Shown here one piece after another: positions 20,295-29,528 of a stretch of DNA of 64,000 bases. The position numbers were made by a program, and so were the translations under genes. Source of the stretch: JALORV01 sp963702595 (GTDB lineage Bacteria; Pseudomonadota; Gammaproteobacteria; Burkholderiales; Burkholderiaceae_F). A model generated the notes under the pieces. The model did not search any database. It was not told the origin of the DNA and worked only from the letters and a program-made list of their open reading frames with translations. Position 1 is the stretch's first letter. Each line of letters starts with the position of its first letter. The stretch lies in NCBI GenBank assembly GCA_963702595.1, contig CAVPDC010000014.1, positions 1 through 64,000 on the forward strand, given 5' to 3'.

Positions 20295-20795
20295 TCAGCG
20301 GCAATTGACCGGCAGCCAGTTCTTGGGAAGGTTGGTTTTGTTGGCCGCCATCACGGTCATCTTCTCGGGCACCGCGGCGAAGCCGCAGACCCAGGCCACT
20401 GGCACGATGGGGGCATCTTCGACCACCGCAGGTCGCAGACTCAATGTCATGCCTCGCAGCGCGCCATTGGCCTGGTTGCCGAACACCACGTGAATCGCAC
20501 CCGCTTCAACGGTCAGTGACTTGACGTAGTTGCTGACGACCTTATCGGGCGTCGGCAGGCCTGCCGCGGCGTTGTCTTCGGGAAAAGCCTTGGTCGTGGC
20601 CCAGGCAACAGCGATGGGCCCCTTGGCGATGTCGGTCAGCCGCATCGCCTCGACAACTTGGTCCCGGATGAATTTGTCGTGATAGCTCGGAACGGCCATC
20701 AAGGCCAGGATCGCGATGATCGCGACAACGACCATCAGCTCGATCAGATTGAAGCCACGGGGTGGCGGCGGCGAGTCCCTGCGGAGCTTGTTCAC
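20295..20795 (-). CDS. type IV pilin-like protein
   Basis: A 166-residue protein with a classic class III prepilin signal: a 14-residue charged leader (MNKLRRDSPPPPRG) cut before FNLIELMVVVAIIAILALMAVPSY, with the conserved Glu5. The C-terminal domain contains a possible disulfide pair (VCGFAAVPEK... and the final VNCR). It could be a minor or major pilin, or a competence pseudopilin. The start at 20795 is GTG. No other pilus gene adjoins it; pilT and pilU lie about 40 kb away in this window. Gaps of about 260 bases downstream and 195 bases upstream hold nothing I recognise. Confidence 0.85.
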   Translation of the reverse strand: MNKLRRDSPPPPRGFNLIELMVVVAIIAILALMAVPSYHDKFIRDQVVEAMRLTDIAKGPIAVAWATTKAFPEDNAAAGLPTPDKVVSNYVKSLTVEAGAIHVVFGNQANGALRGMTLSLRPAVVEDAPIVPVAWVCGFAAVPEKMTVMAANKTNLPKNWLPVNCR

Positions 20796-20989
20796 GTGAG
20801 TTGCTGGCTAAGGTAGGCAGACTGGAGCACGGGTGCATTCTGCGGTATCCGCTGACAGCTCTTGATTCGCTGGACCGCGTTCGGAGGGTAAGGCGTTTGA
20901 CCGGTCCTTGGCGCTTCCGTGTGGCGCCCTAACGGCGCTCGGCCTCACATCCCGATCCAACGTTCGCGGCCCCCGCGGGCCGTGGTCAA

Positions 20990-22111
20990 ATGGTGGCACG
21001 CCCCGCTTGGAGACCAACGATTCTCCCCAATCTGGTCTTTCGTCAGCTGTTCGACGCCGCGTCGTCGACGTATACGTATCTGCTGGGCGACCCGCGTACG
21101 CGACTGGCGGTATTCATCGACACGGTCTTCGAGCAGCACCCGCGGGACGTTGCTTTGCTCAGCGAACTCGACCTCAAGCTGGTTGCCGTGCTTGATACGC
21201 ATTGCCACGCCGATCACGTGACCGGCGCCTGGCTGATGCAGCAGGCGACCGGCTGCCGCATCGGCATCTCGCGACGCTATCAACCGCCGATCCAGCGCGC
21301 GGATCTTCCTCTCGATCACGGCGATCGCGTCCCCTTCGGTGGCCGGCACATTGACGTGCGCGCCACACCCGGCCACACCGACGGCTGCCTCACGCTGGTG
21401 CTCGACGACCAGGGCATGGCCTTCACCGGCGACGCGCTGCTGATCCGCGGCACAGGCCGCTGCGATTTCCAGCACGGCAGTGCGCACGTGCTGTATCGCT
21501 CGATCACGCGAGAGATCTTCTCGCTGCCCGAAAGTTGCCTGCTGTTTCCGGGCCATGACTACAGCGGCCGCACCATGTCGTCGGTGGCCGAGGAAAGGAC
21601 CTTCAACCCGCGTGTCGGCGGCGCGGCCGATGAGCGCGACTTTGTCGGTCTCATGGAAAACCTGAACCTGCCCCATCCCAAACAGATCGATGTGGCCGTG
21701 CCTGCCAACCAGCGCTCCGGCCAGCCCGCCGACAGGACGGTCCCGCGCCCCGCTGACTGGGGCCCGGTGCGCCAGACCTATGCCGGCCTGCTGGAAATCG
21801 AGCCTGAGTGGGTCGCCGAGCATCTCGAGCAAGTGCACGTGCTCGATGTGCGCCAGCCCGAGGAGGTGCAGGAGTCACTCGGAAGCATCGCCAATGCTCG
21901 ACTCATTCCGCTCAGTGAGCTCAAGGCACGTCTTGCCGAAGTTCCTACAGACCGGCCCGTAGTCGTGGTCTGCCATGCAGGAATGCGGTCGGGACAGGCC
22001 ACGGTCATCCTGCGCAGCGGCGGGCTGGCGCGCTGCGCCAACCTGCGTGGCGGCATGCTGTTGTGGTCGCAGATGGGTCTGCCTACAAGGCAGGGCCGTC
22101 GCGGCGCGTGA
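20990..22111 (+). CDS. persulfide dioxygenase (ETHE1-like) fused to rhodanese
   Basis: A two-domain sulfide-oxidation enzyme. The N-terminal metallo-beta-lactamase fold (about residues 10-245) has the ETHE1-type iron ligand pattern HCHADH at 71-76, GHTDGC and TGDALLIRGTGRCDFQ. The C-terminal rhodanese domain (about 265-365) has the active-site loop CHAGMRS. Persulfide dioxygenases oxidise glutathione persulfide to sulfite, and the fused rhodanese can exchange sulfane sulfur between thiosulfate and glutathione. Such natural fusions are known in Burkholderia-type bacteria. Likely cytoplasmic; no signal peptide. Confidence 0.9.
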   Translation: MVARPAWRPTILPNLVFRQLFDAASSTYTYLLGDPRTRLAVFIDTVFEQHPRDVALLSELDLKLVAVLDTHCHADHVTGAWLMQQATGCRIGISRRYQPPIQRADLPLDHGDRVPFGGRHIDVRATPGHTDGCLTLVLDDQGMAFTGDALLIRGTGRCDFQHGSAHVLYRSITREIFSLPESCLLFPGHDYSGRTMSSVAEERTFNPRVGGAADERDFVGLMENLNLPHPKQIDVAVPANQRSGQPADRTVPRPADWGPVRQTYAGLLEIEPEWVAEHLEQVHVLDVRQPEEVQESLGSIANARLIPLSELKARLAEVPTDRPVVVVCHAGMRSGQATVILRSGGLARCANLRGGMLLWSQMGLPTRQGRRGA

Positions 22112-22154
22112 CGAGCCTGCCGGTCGGTGACGCCATCCCGAAGGCGGGTGGCCT

Positions 22155-23240
22155 TCAGGTGTTGGACACCTTGATCGTCGGCATTTTGAGCGACATGTCC
22201 TTCGCCTTCTCGGCAATGCGCACGGCGACTTTGCGCGCGATGGCCTTGTAGGTCTGCGTGATCGCGCTGTCGGGCTCGGCAACGACGGTCGGTCGTCCCG
22301 AATCGGCCTGTTCGCGGATGCGGATATCGAGCGGGAGGCTGCCGAGATACTCTACACCGTACTCCTCGGCCATCTTCCTGCCCCCGTCGGCGCCGAAGAT
22401 GTGTTCGGCGTGGCCGCAGTTGGAACAGATGTGCACCGCCATGTTCTCGACGATGCCGAGAATGGGGATGCTGACCTTCTCGAACATCTTGAGTCCCTTT
22501 TTGGCATCCATCAGTGCGATGTCCTGCGGCGTGGTCACGATGACCGCACCGGTCACCGGCACCTGCTGTGCCAGCGTGAGCTGGATGTCGCCGGTTCCGG
22601 GCGGCATGTCGACAACGAGGTAGTCGAGGTCCTTCCAGTTCGTCTGTCCCAGAAGTTGCTGCAGTGCCTGCGTCACCATCGGTCCGCGCCAGACCATGGG
22701 CTGGTCGGCGTCGATCATCAGGCCGATGGAACTCATCTGCAGACCGTGATTTTCCATGGGCTCGATGGTCTGCCCATCGGCCGATTCCGGCCGGCCTGAG
22801 ATGCCCAGCATCGTCGGTTGGCTGGGGCCGTAGATGTCAGCGTCGAGCACGCCGACGCGCGCGCCCTCGGCAGCGAGCGCCAGCGCGAGGTTGGCGGCAA
22901 CCGTGCTCTTGCCGACACCGCCTTTGCCCGAGGCCACCGCGATGATGTTCTTGACGTTGGGCATGACCTTGAGGCCGCGCTGAACGGCGTGCGCGACGAT
23001 CTTCATCGTGACATTGGCACTCACGTTGGCCGCGCCGGCGCCTTTCAGCGCCTCGATCACCGCTCGGCGCATTGGAGCGATCTGGCTTGCGGCCGGATAG
23101 CCGAGCTCGACGTCGACGCTCACGTCGTCGCCCTCCAGGCGCACGTTGCGCGCCGAGCGGGAACTTAAGAGGTCCTTGCCGGTGTTGGGATCGATGATGC
23201 CCGCAAGCACCTGATTGACGCGGTCAACGCTGATGGCCAT
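22155..23240 (-). CDS. apbC: Mrp/ApbC iron-sulfur cluster carrier ATPase
   Basis: A 361-residue P-loop NTPase that assembles and delivers 4Fe-4S clusters. It has an N-terminal DUF59 (MIP18-like) domain, a deviant Walker A SGKGGVGKSTVAANLA, and the cluster-bridging CxxC in HICSNCGHAEHIFG. The gene is divergent from metG across a gap of about 250 bases, an arrangement conserved in beta- and gammaproteobacteria. Start ATG 23240. Confidence 0.95.
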   Translation of the reverse strand: MAISVDRVNQVLAGIIDPNTGKDLLSSRSARNVRLEGDDVSVDVELGYPAASQIAPMRRAVIEALKGAGAANVSANVTMKIVAHAVQRGLKVMPNVKNIIAVASGKGGVGKSTVAANLALALAAEGARVGVLDADIYGPSQPTMLGISGRPESADGQTIEPMENHGLQMSSIGLMIDADQPMVWRGPMVTQALQQLLGQTNWKDLDYLVVDMPPGTGDIQLTLAQQVPVTGAVIVTTPQDIALMDAKKGLKMFEKVSIPILGIVENMAVHICSNCGHAEHIFGADGGRKMAEEYGVEYLGSLPLDIRIREQADSGRPTVVAEPDSAITQTYKAIARKVAVRIAEKAKDMSLKMPTIKVSNT

Positions 23241-23493
23241 GGTGAAACGTCCTGGCTGTGCAATGAGTCGAGCCGCTCAGTCTAGCGGACCGCCTCGACT
23301 CAAGACCCCCTTGTTAGAATGCCTTCTCCTCGGATCTGCCCCGACATGACGAACACAACACGCCGGCCCAGCCCGCCGAACGCTCCGACCCGCCCGGTCG
23401 GCGGCCGCGTGCCTGCACGAATGTGCCCGCTGTCGTACTGACAGCCCGCCGCGATCGAGCTCGCGGCAAACCGCACATCGGAGCCTTGAAGCC

Positions 23494-25572
23494 ATGACCC
23501 GCCGCAGCCTCTTTGTCACCACCGCCCTGCCCTACGCCAACGGCCCGCTCCACGTGGGCCACATCATGGAGTACATCCAGGCCGATATCTGGGTGCGCTT
23601 CCAGAGGATGCGCGGTCACGCCGTGCACTTCGTCGGTGCCGAGGATGCCCACGGCGCGCCGATCATGATCGCCGCAGAAAAGGCCGGCAAAACGCCGCAG
23701 CAGTTCATCGCCGACGTGCGCGCCACACGGCCGCGCTACCTCGACGGCTTTCACATTGGCTTCGACCACTGGCACACGACCGACTCGCCCGAGAACATCG
23801 AGCTGTCGCAATCGATCTATCGCGCACTGAAGGCGGAAGGACTCATCGACACGCGGACGATCGAGCAGTTCTACGATCCTGTGAAGGGCATGTTCCTGCC
23901 CGACCGCTACATCAAGGGCACCTGTCCGAAGTGTGGCGCGAAGGACCAGTACGGTGACAACTGCGAAGTCTGCGGCTCGACCTACGCGCCGACCGACCTG
24001 ATCGAGCCCTATTCGGTGCTGACCGGGGCGCGGCCGGAACTGCGCACGTCCGATCACTACTTCTTCCGGCTGTCTGATCCGCGCTGCGTCGACTTCCTGC
24101 GCGCCTGGACCGCGGGCACCAACCGGCACGGCGAGAAGACGCTGCAGGGTGAGGTTCACGCCAAGACGCAGGAGTGGCTGGGACCGGACGGCAAGGGCAT
24201 GGCCGACTGGGACATCTCGCGCGATGCGCCGTACTTCGGCATCGCGATCCCGGATGCACCGGGCAAGTTCTTCTACGTGTGGCTGGATGCGCCGGTCGGC
24301 TACCTGGCGTCGCTCAAGGACTATTTCGCGAGCGGCAAGGCAAAGGCCAACGGCGAGCCGCGCAGCTTCGACGAGTTCGTCGCCGCCGCCGATGTCGAGC
24401 AGATTCACTTCATCGGCAAGGACATCGTCTACCACCACACGCTGTTCTGGCCGGCGATGCTGAAGTTCTCCGGTCGCAAGGTGCCGGACAACATCTACGC
24501 GCATGGATGGATCACGGTCAGCGGCGAGAAAATGAGCAAGAGCCGCGGCACCGGCATCGATCCGTTGCGTTATCTCGAACTCGGCATGAACCCCGAGTGG
24601 TTCCGCTACTACGTCGCCGCCAAGCTCAACGGACGCGTCGAGGACGTCGATTTCAATCCGGACGACTTCATGCAGCGGGTCAACAGCGACCTGATCGGGA
24701 AGTACGTCAACATCGCGAGCCGGGCCGCGAGCTTCCTGGTCCGCCAGTTCGACGGCCGGCTTGCCGCGCCAGGTGATGCTTCCACCGGCAGCCTGGCCGT
24801 GGCGCTGGCATCCGCCGACGACATCGCCGCACAGCTCGACCAGCGCGATTTCGGCAAGGCGCTGCGCGAGATCATGCGCATCGCCGACTATGCCAACGAG
24901 CACTTCGACCGCATGAAGCCCTGGGAACTCGCCAAGGACCCGGCTAGCCGCGACCTGCTGCAAGGCGTCTGCACCGATGTGCTGCGCTGCTTCCGCGTGC
25001 TGACGATCTACCTGACGCCGATCCTGCCCGCGACATCCGAACGCGTTGCGCGCGAACTCTTCGGCATGAACCGGCCGTTTGCGTGGTCCGATCTCACAGT
25101 CGCCCCTGAACGCATTGCCCCTTACAAGCACCTGATGTCCCGCGTGGAAACCAAACAGATCGACGCCCTGTTCGAAGCCCCGGCCGAGGCCGAGCCGGCC
25201 AAGCCCTTGCCGGGGGGCGCTGCCATTGCAGACACCATCACGATCGACGACTTCGCCAAGCTCGACTTCCGCATTGCGAAGATCGTCGCCGCGTCGCACG
25301 TCGAGGGCAGTGACAAGCTGCTCAAGCTGACGCTCGACGCCGGCGAAGGGCGCGAGCGCACCGTCTTTTCGGGAATCAAGTCGGCCTACCGGCCGGAGGA
25401 TCTGGTCGGTCGACTCACGGTGCTGGTCGCGAACCTCGCGCCGCGGAAGATGAAGTTCGGCGTCAGCGAAGGCATGGTGCTCGCCGCCAGCCACGCTGAC
25501 GAGAAGGCCAGTCCCGGGATCTTTCTGCTCGATCCGCATCCAGGCGCGCAGCCCGGCATGCGCGTTAAGTAG
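23494..25572 (+). CDS. metG: methionyl-tRNA synthetase
   Basis: A full-length 692-residue class I synthetase of the zinc-containing, two-domain-tailed type. HIGH-like HVGH follows YANGPLHVGH at the N-terminus, the connective peptide has CPKC...CEVC zinc knuckles near residues 145-161, KMSKS occurs in SGEKMSKSRGT, and a C-terminal tRNA-binding (Trbp111) domain ends the protein (DDFAKLDFRIAKIVAA). It charges tRNA-Met in the cytoplasm. Start ATG 23494. Confidence 0.97.
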   Translation: MTRRSLFVTTALPYANGPLHVGHIMEYIQADIWVRFQRMRGHAVHFVGAEDAHGAPIMIAAEKAGKTPQQFIADVRATRPRYLDGFHIGFDHWHTTDSPENIELSQSIYRALKAEGLIDTRTIEQFYDPVKGMFLPDRYIKGTCPKCGAKDQYGDNCEVCGSTYAPTDLIEPYSVLTGARPELRTSDHYFFRLSDPRCVDFLRAWTAGTNRHGEKTLQGEVHAKTQEWLGPDGKGMADWDISRDAPYFGIAIPDAPGKFFYVWLDAPVGYLASLKDYFASGKAKANGEPRSFDEFVAAADVEQIHFIGKDIVYHHTLFWPAMLKFSGRKVPDNIYAHGWITVSGEKMSKSRGTGIDPLRYLELGMNPEWFRYYVAAKLNGRVEDVDFNPDDFMQRVNSDLIGKYVNIASRAASFLVRQFDGRLAAPGDASTGSLAVALASADDIAAQLDQRDFGKALREIMRIADYANEHFDRMKPWELAKDPASRDLLQGVCTDVLRCFRVLTIYLTPILPATSERVARELFGMNRPFAWSDLTVAPERIAPYKHLMSRVETKQIDALFEAPAEAEPAKPLPGGAAIADTITIDDFAKLDFRIAKIVAASHVEGSDKLLKLTLDAGEGRERTVFSGIKSAYRPEDLVGRLTVLVANLAPRKMKFGVSEGMVLAASHADEKASPGIFLLDPHPGAQPGMRVK

Positions 25573-25601
25573 CCTGCCCAGCCTCCGGACCGAAGCGCCG
25601 C

Positions 25602-25626
25602 CGCGGACGCCGATGAGGCGTCCGCG
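25602..25626. terminator. bidirectional hairpin between metG and the cytochrome c gene
   Basis: A perfect 10-bp inverted repeat (CGCGGACGCC and GGCGTCCGCG) with a 5-base loop GATGA lies between two convergent genes. There is no T-tract, so it may act with Rho or as a processing barrier. Confidence 0.6.
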
Positions 25627-25665
25627 ATGCAGACTACCCAGACAGGCAGCAAGTCGAAAGCTTGC

Positions 25666-26130
25666 TCAGTACTTGGCCTGGACCTTCTCGAGCTGCTCCT
25701 TGGTCACGCCGGGAACGTCGCCGCGCGCTTTCCAGCGATTGAGGTTCCACGCGCCGTCGCCCAGCCACAACTTGACCATCTGCAGGTTCTTGGCGCGTTC
25801 CTCGTCGGTGCCGCCAAGGTACTGATACATGTTGCCGGGCTTGCCGCCGGCCGCCTTGCCGTCGTCCAGGCGACGCATCATTGCGCCGGTGCCCGGCCAG
25901 ACCACGTAGGTCATGAATGTCGGGTAGGAATCGATCCGCGGACCAACGGTCTTGCGCTTGTCATCGCCCAACTGCATCCAGTCGCTGTACTCGGGCATGT
26001 TGGCGCCGTGACACGCGCCGCACTTGGCAGCGATCATCGGCCCGATGTCTTTGCGCCACGTCACTTCCTGGGCCGTGGCCGACACGGCACAGGCCGCGAG
26101 CAGTAGCAAGGCCAACCTGGTCTTCAGCAT
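25666..26130 (-). CDS. secreted monoheme cytochrome c
   Basis: A periplasmic c-type cytochrome of about 154 residues. The signal peptide MLKTRLALLLLAACAVSATA is followed by DIGPMIAAKCGACHGANMPEY with one CxxCH heme site. Later methionines (GTGAMMRRLDDG) may give the distal ligand. Start ATG 26130 has AGGAG 8 bases upstream. It is probably an electron carrier or a subunit of a dehydrogenase; no partner gene is adjacent on its strand, and the Ehr-type operon starts about 200 bases away in the opposite direction. Confidence 0.87.
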   Translation of the reverse strand: MLKTRLALLLLAACAVSATAQEVTWRKDIGPMIAAKCGACHGANMPEYSDWMQLGDDKRKTVGPRIDSYPTFMTYVVWPGTGAMMRRLDDGKAAGGKPGNMYQYLGGTDEERAKNLQMVKLWLGDGAWNLNRWKARGDVPGVTKEQLEKVQAKY

Positions 26131-26284
26131 TCGGGGTCTCCTCATGAGTGGCTGCAATTGAAGCCACAGTAGGCCTCGACCCGCCACGATCGATTGACCG
26201 CGATCAACCGCAGCTACAACACGCGGCAATCATACACTTTCAATTACCCCCCAGCCGGCGACAATCCCGGCATTCGCTTTTGAT

Positions 26285-26307
26285 GCACATATGATTAACA
26301 TATGTGC
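26285..26307. promoter_or_regulatory. perfect palindromic operator candidate upstream of the RHH-hyf operon
   Basis: Nine-base arms GCACATATG and CATATGTGC flank a 5-base spacer ATTAA (26294-26298). The repeat covers an otherwise possible ATG at 26291, which supports the later start of the regulator gene at 26333. It also contains a -10-like TATGAT at 26290-26295, so a bound repressor would block the promoter. It is strikingly AT-rich against its surroundings. The likely ligand is the ribbon-helix-helix protein encoded 26 bases downstream. Confidence 0.6.
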
Positions 26308-26332
26308 GCCTGACGACCGCCCATCGCCCGCA

Positions 26333-26563
26333 ATGCCTGCAAAGACAGAATCCAAGACGGCACGCCTGACGCTGCTGCTCGATCCGCGCAAGAAGGCGAT
26401 GTTCGAGCAGATCTGCGCAGAGCAGGACCTGACGCCGTCGCAGGTGGTGCGACAGTTGATCCGCGAATACATCATCGAGCACTCGGGCAGCCGCCCTCTG
26501 CCCCATTGGCTGATCGTCGCGTCCAAGCAGGCGAGCAACCGGCGCCAGAGACTCAAGCCGTGA
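26333..26563 (+). CDS. ribbon-helix-helix (CopG/MetJ-like) transcriptional regulator
   Basis: A 76-residue protein with the RHH pattern: strand SKTARLTLLLDPRK, helix KAMFEQICAEQ, turn, then helix TPSQVVRQLIREYIIEH. The last 25 residues are a basic tail. Start ATG 26333 (MPAKTESK) is preferred over ATG 26291, which sits inside the palindrome. Its stop overlaps the GTG start of the hyfB-like gene (GTGA), so the regulator is translationally coupled to the membrane complex it probably controls. An antitoxin is an alternative role for this fold, but no toxin gene adjoins it. Confidence 0.8.
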   Translation: MPAKTESKTARLTLLLDPRKKAMFEQICAEQDLTPSQVVRQLIREYIIEHSGSRPLPHWLIVASKQASNRRQRLKP

Positions 26564-28578
26564 CTGCCCCGGCCGACTGGCTCGCCATCGACTGGCTTCT
26601 CGCCGCGATCACTGCGTGGATCGCCATCGGTGCGGCGGGCATGGTGCGGCCGCACGGCTTCTATGTCGTAGCGCGCATCCTGTTTCCGCTCGGCGCGCTG
26701 GTCAGCATTGCCGTTGCCGTCTGCGCCGCGATCGCCGTGCCCGGTACACCCGAGACCGCCGTTCTGCCGCTGGGCCTGCCGGGCCTGCCGTTCCACCTTC
26801 GGCTCGACCCGCTGTCGGCCTTCTTCCTGCTGGTGCTCGGCAGCACCAGCGCCGGCGTCTCGGCGTTTGCTTCCGGCTACTTCCGCAAGGGCGAAGGCAC
26901 GCCGCCGGGGTTGCTGTGCCTTCTCTATCACCTGTTCCTCGCCAGCATGGCGATGGTGCTGCTGGCCGACGACGCTTATGTCTTCATGGTGATGTGGGAG
27001 TTGATGGCGCTGTCGTCATTCTTCCTGGTGACGGCCAACCATGTCATTCCGGAAATCCGACGCGCCGGCTACCTCTACCTGCTGATCGCGCACATCGGAG
27101 CCCTGGCGATCCTGCTCTGCTTCGGCGTGCTGCAAGCCAACACCGGGGACTACACGTTCGCCAACATGCGCGCACAGGAACTGACGCCGTTCTGGGCCTC
27201 GGTCGCGTTCCTGCTGGCGTTCTTCGGCTTTGGCGCCAAGGCGGGCATCGTGCCGCTGCACATCTGGCTGCCCGAAGCGCACCCGGCGGCGCCCTCGCCG
27301 GTGTCGGCCCTGATGAGCGGGGTCATGCTGAAGACTGCCATCTATGGCCTGCTGCGCATCGGGTTCGAAGTGCTGCAGACACAGCTCTGGTGGTGGGGTG
27401 TGCTGGCGCTGGCGATCGGGCTGGTGACGGCACTCTTCGGCGTGGTGTTCGCGGCGATCCAGACGGACATGAAGCGCCTGCTGGCCTACTCGTCGATCGA
27501 GAACATCGGGCTGCTCGTCGTCGGCATCGGACTGGCGCTGCTGTTCGTCAGTTACGGCATGGCACCGATGGCGGCCCTCGCCCTGACCGCTGTGCTCTAC
27601 CACGCGCTGAACCACGCGTTCTTCAAGAGCCTGCTCTTCCTCGGCACTGGCGCCGTTCTGCACGCCACGGGAGAGCGGAACCTCGGCAAGCTCGGCGGCC
27701 TGTTGCGCTTCATGCCGTGGGTCGGCTGGCTTTCGCTCGCGGGCGCGCTGGCCGCGGCCGGGCTGCCGCCGCTGAACGGCTTCGTGTCCGAGTGGCTGCT
27801 GCTGCAGAGCTTCCTCTTCACGCTCGGCCTGAAGAGCACCTTCGTCAACAACCTCGTGCCTGTCGTCGCAGCGGGCATCGCGCTGGTCGCCGCGATCGGC
27901 GGCTATGTGATGGTGAAGTTCTTCGGTGTGATCTTCCTGGGCCAGCCGCGGGAGGCGCGGCTCGCGTCCTCGCACGATGCGGTCTCGTGGGAGCGTGCGG
28001 GACTCGTCTGGCTGGCGATCGGCTGTGTCGCGCTCGGCCTGTTTCCCGCTCAGGTCATCGCGCTGATCGACCCGGTCACACGGACGCTGGTCGGCGACGG
28101 CATCGGTCCGCAGGTGGCCGCCAACGGGTGGCTCATCCTCGCTCCGGTCGACCCGGATCGTGCCAGTTACAGCCCCTTGCTGTTCCTGCTGCTGATGGCG
28201 ACGAGCTTCGCGCTCGCGTTCGTGCTCGTCCGCTGGCTTTACCACGGTCGCGTGCGGCGCGCCGCGCCGTGGGACTGTGGCTACCCGCTGCAAACTCCGC
28301 GCATGCAGGACACCGCCGAGGGCTTCGGGCAGCCAATCCGCCAGGTGTTCGAACCCTTCTTCCGAATTGAGCGGCACCTGCCGACTCCGTTCGACAAGCA
28401 GCCCTACTACCACCTCGCCGCGGGCGATCACTTCTGGCATTGGCTGTACCTGCCGGTGGCGCGTCTGACCGAGGCGACCTCTCGCCTGGTCGGAATGCTG
28501 CAGCAAGGCCGGATCTCGACCTACCTGATGTACAGCTTCGTCACGCTGCTGGTCATGCTCGTGCTGGTATTCCGATGA
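26560..28578 (+). CDS. hyfB: HyfB-like NuoL-family membrane subunit of an Ehr-type complex
   Basis: A 672-residue antiporter-like proton-channel subunit (NuoL/MrpA family) with about 14-16 helices. The family core GFGAKAGIVPLHIWLPEAHPAAPSPVSALMSG, with the conserved Lys and His in the discontinuous helix, is intact, as is LYHALNHAFFKSLLFLGTGAV. It should move protons or Na+ across the inner membrane when the complex turns over. The GTG at 26560 is chosen because it overlaps the regulator stop and no better start exists. The gene ends with an ATGA overlap into hyfC. Confidence 0.88.
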   Translation: MTAPADWLAIDWLLAAITAWIAIGAAGMVRPHGFYVVARILFPLGALVSIAVAVCAAIAVPGTPETAVLPLGLPGLPFHLRLDPLSAFFLLVLGSTSAGVSAFASGYFRKGEGTPPGLLCLLYHLFLASMAMVLLADDAYVFMVMWELMALSSFFLVTANHVIPEIRRAGYLYLLIAHIGALAILLCFGVLQANTGDYTFANMRAQELTPFWASVAFLLAFFGFGAKAGIVPLHIWLPEAHPAAPSPVSALMSGVMLKTAIYGLLRIGFEVLQTQLWWWGVLALAIGLVTALFGVVFAAIQTDMKRLLAYSSIENIGLLVVGIGLALLFVSYGMAPMAALALTAVLYHALNHAFFKSLLFLGTGAVLHATGERNLGKLGGLLRFMPWVGWLSLAGALAAAGLPPLNGFVSEWLLLQSFLFTLGLKSTFVNNLVPVVAAGIALVAAIGGYVMVKFFGVIFLGQPREARLASSHDAVSWERAGLVWLAIGCVALGLFPAQVIALIDPVTRTLVGDGIGPQVAANGWLILAPVDPDRASYSPLLFLLLMATSFALAFVLVRWLYHGRVRRAAPWDCGYPLQTPRMQDTAEGFGQPIRQVFEPFFRIERHLPTPFDKQPYYHLAAGDHFWHWLYLPVARLTEATSRLVGMLQQGRISTYLMYSFVTLLVMLVLVFR

Positions 28579-29522
28579 CCATCTACAGCGTCATTGCCCA
28601 GGTGCTCGCGATCCTGCTCGCGGTGCTCGGCGCGCCCTTGCTCACCGGGTGGGTCAACCAGTGCCGTGCCTGGCTGCAGAACAAAAGTGCGCCGCCGCTG
28701 CTGCTGCCGTACCGCACGCTGCACAAGCTCTTCTGGAAAGAATCTGTCGTCGCCGAGAACGCGAGTCCACTCTTCCGCATCGCGCCGTACATCATCTTCG
28801 GCGCGATGGTCCTGGCCTGCAGCATCGTGCCCAGCCTGTCGACGGACCTGCTGCTCGCGCCGGCCGCCGACGCCATCGCGCTGGTGGGGCTGTTCGCACT
28901 GGCACGGGCCTTCATCGCGCTGGCCGCGATGGACATCGGCACCGCGTTCGGCACGCTCGGGGCGCGCCGCGAGATGCTGGTCGGCTTCCTCGCCGAGCCG
29001 GCGCTGCTGATGGTGCTCTTCACCGCGGCGTTCCTCACGCAGTCGACGTCGCTCGCGAACATCGTCGAGACGATCGCCAACCAGGAGTTCGCGATCTACC
29101 CTAGCCTCGCCTTCGCAGGGGTCGCCTTCACGATGGTCGCGCTGGCCGAGAACGCCCGTGTTCCGGTCGACAATCCGGCCACGCACCTCGAACTGACGAT
29201 GATCCACGAGGCGATGATTCTCGAGTACTCGGGCCGTCATCTTGCGCTGCTCGAGTGGGCCGCAAGCCTGAAACTTTTCGCCTACTCGAGCATCGGCCTC
29301 GCGATCTTCTTCCCGTGGGGTATTGCGCACGGACACGATCCGCTCGGCATGCTGCTGGCGGCACCGGCCCTGATCCTGAAGCTCGCGATCGGCGGCGCGG
29401 CGCTGGCGCTGATCGAGACGATGTCGGCCAAGATGCGGATCTTCCGCGTGCCCGAGTTCCTCGCCAGCGCGTTCCTGCTGGCAGTGATCGGCATCCTTGT
29501 GCACTTCCTTTTGGGGGCATAG
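28575..29522 (+). CDS. hyfC: HyfC-like NuoH-family membrane subunit
   Basis: A 315-residue membrane subunit homologous to NuoH and HyfC, which joins the soluble hydrophilic arm to the ion-pumping arm. Conserved loop features include ALAENARVPVDNPATHLELTMIHEAMILEYSG, with the acidic residues that line the quinone/E-channel region in complex I. ATG 28575 overlaps the hyfB stop (ATGA). The next gene starts 6 bases after its stop. Confidence 0.9.
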   Translation: MTIYSVIAQVLAILLAVLGAPLLTGWVNQCRAWLQNKSAPPLLLPYRTLHKLFWKESVVAENASPLFRIAPYIIFGAMVLACSIVPSLSTDLLLAPAADAIALVGLFALARAFIALAAMDIGTAFGTLGARREMLVGFLAEPALLMVLFTAAFLTQSTSLANIVETIANQEFAIYPSLAFAGVAFTMVALAENARVPVDNPATHLELTMIHEAMILEYSGRHLALLEWAASLKLFAYSSIGLAIFFPWGIAHGHDPLGMLLAAPALILKLAIGGAALALIETMSAKMRIFRVPEFLASAFLLAVIGILVHFLLGA

Positions 29523-29528
29523 GGGACG

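Noticed and set aside
26291..26332. ATG 26291 as start of the RHH regulator
   Set aside because: It lies inside the perfect palindrome and its extra 14 residues do not resemble the family; ATG 26333 gives a normal N-terminus.
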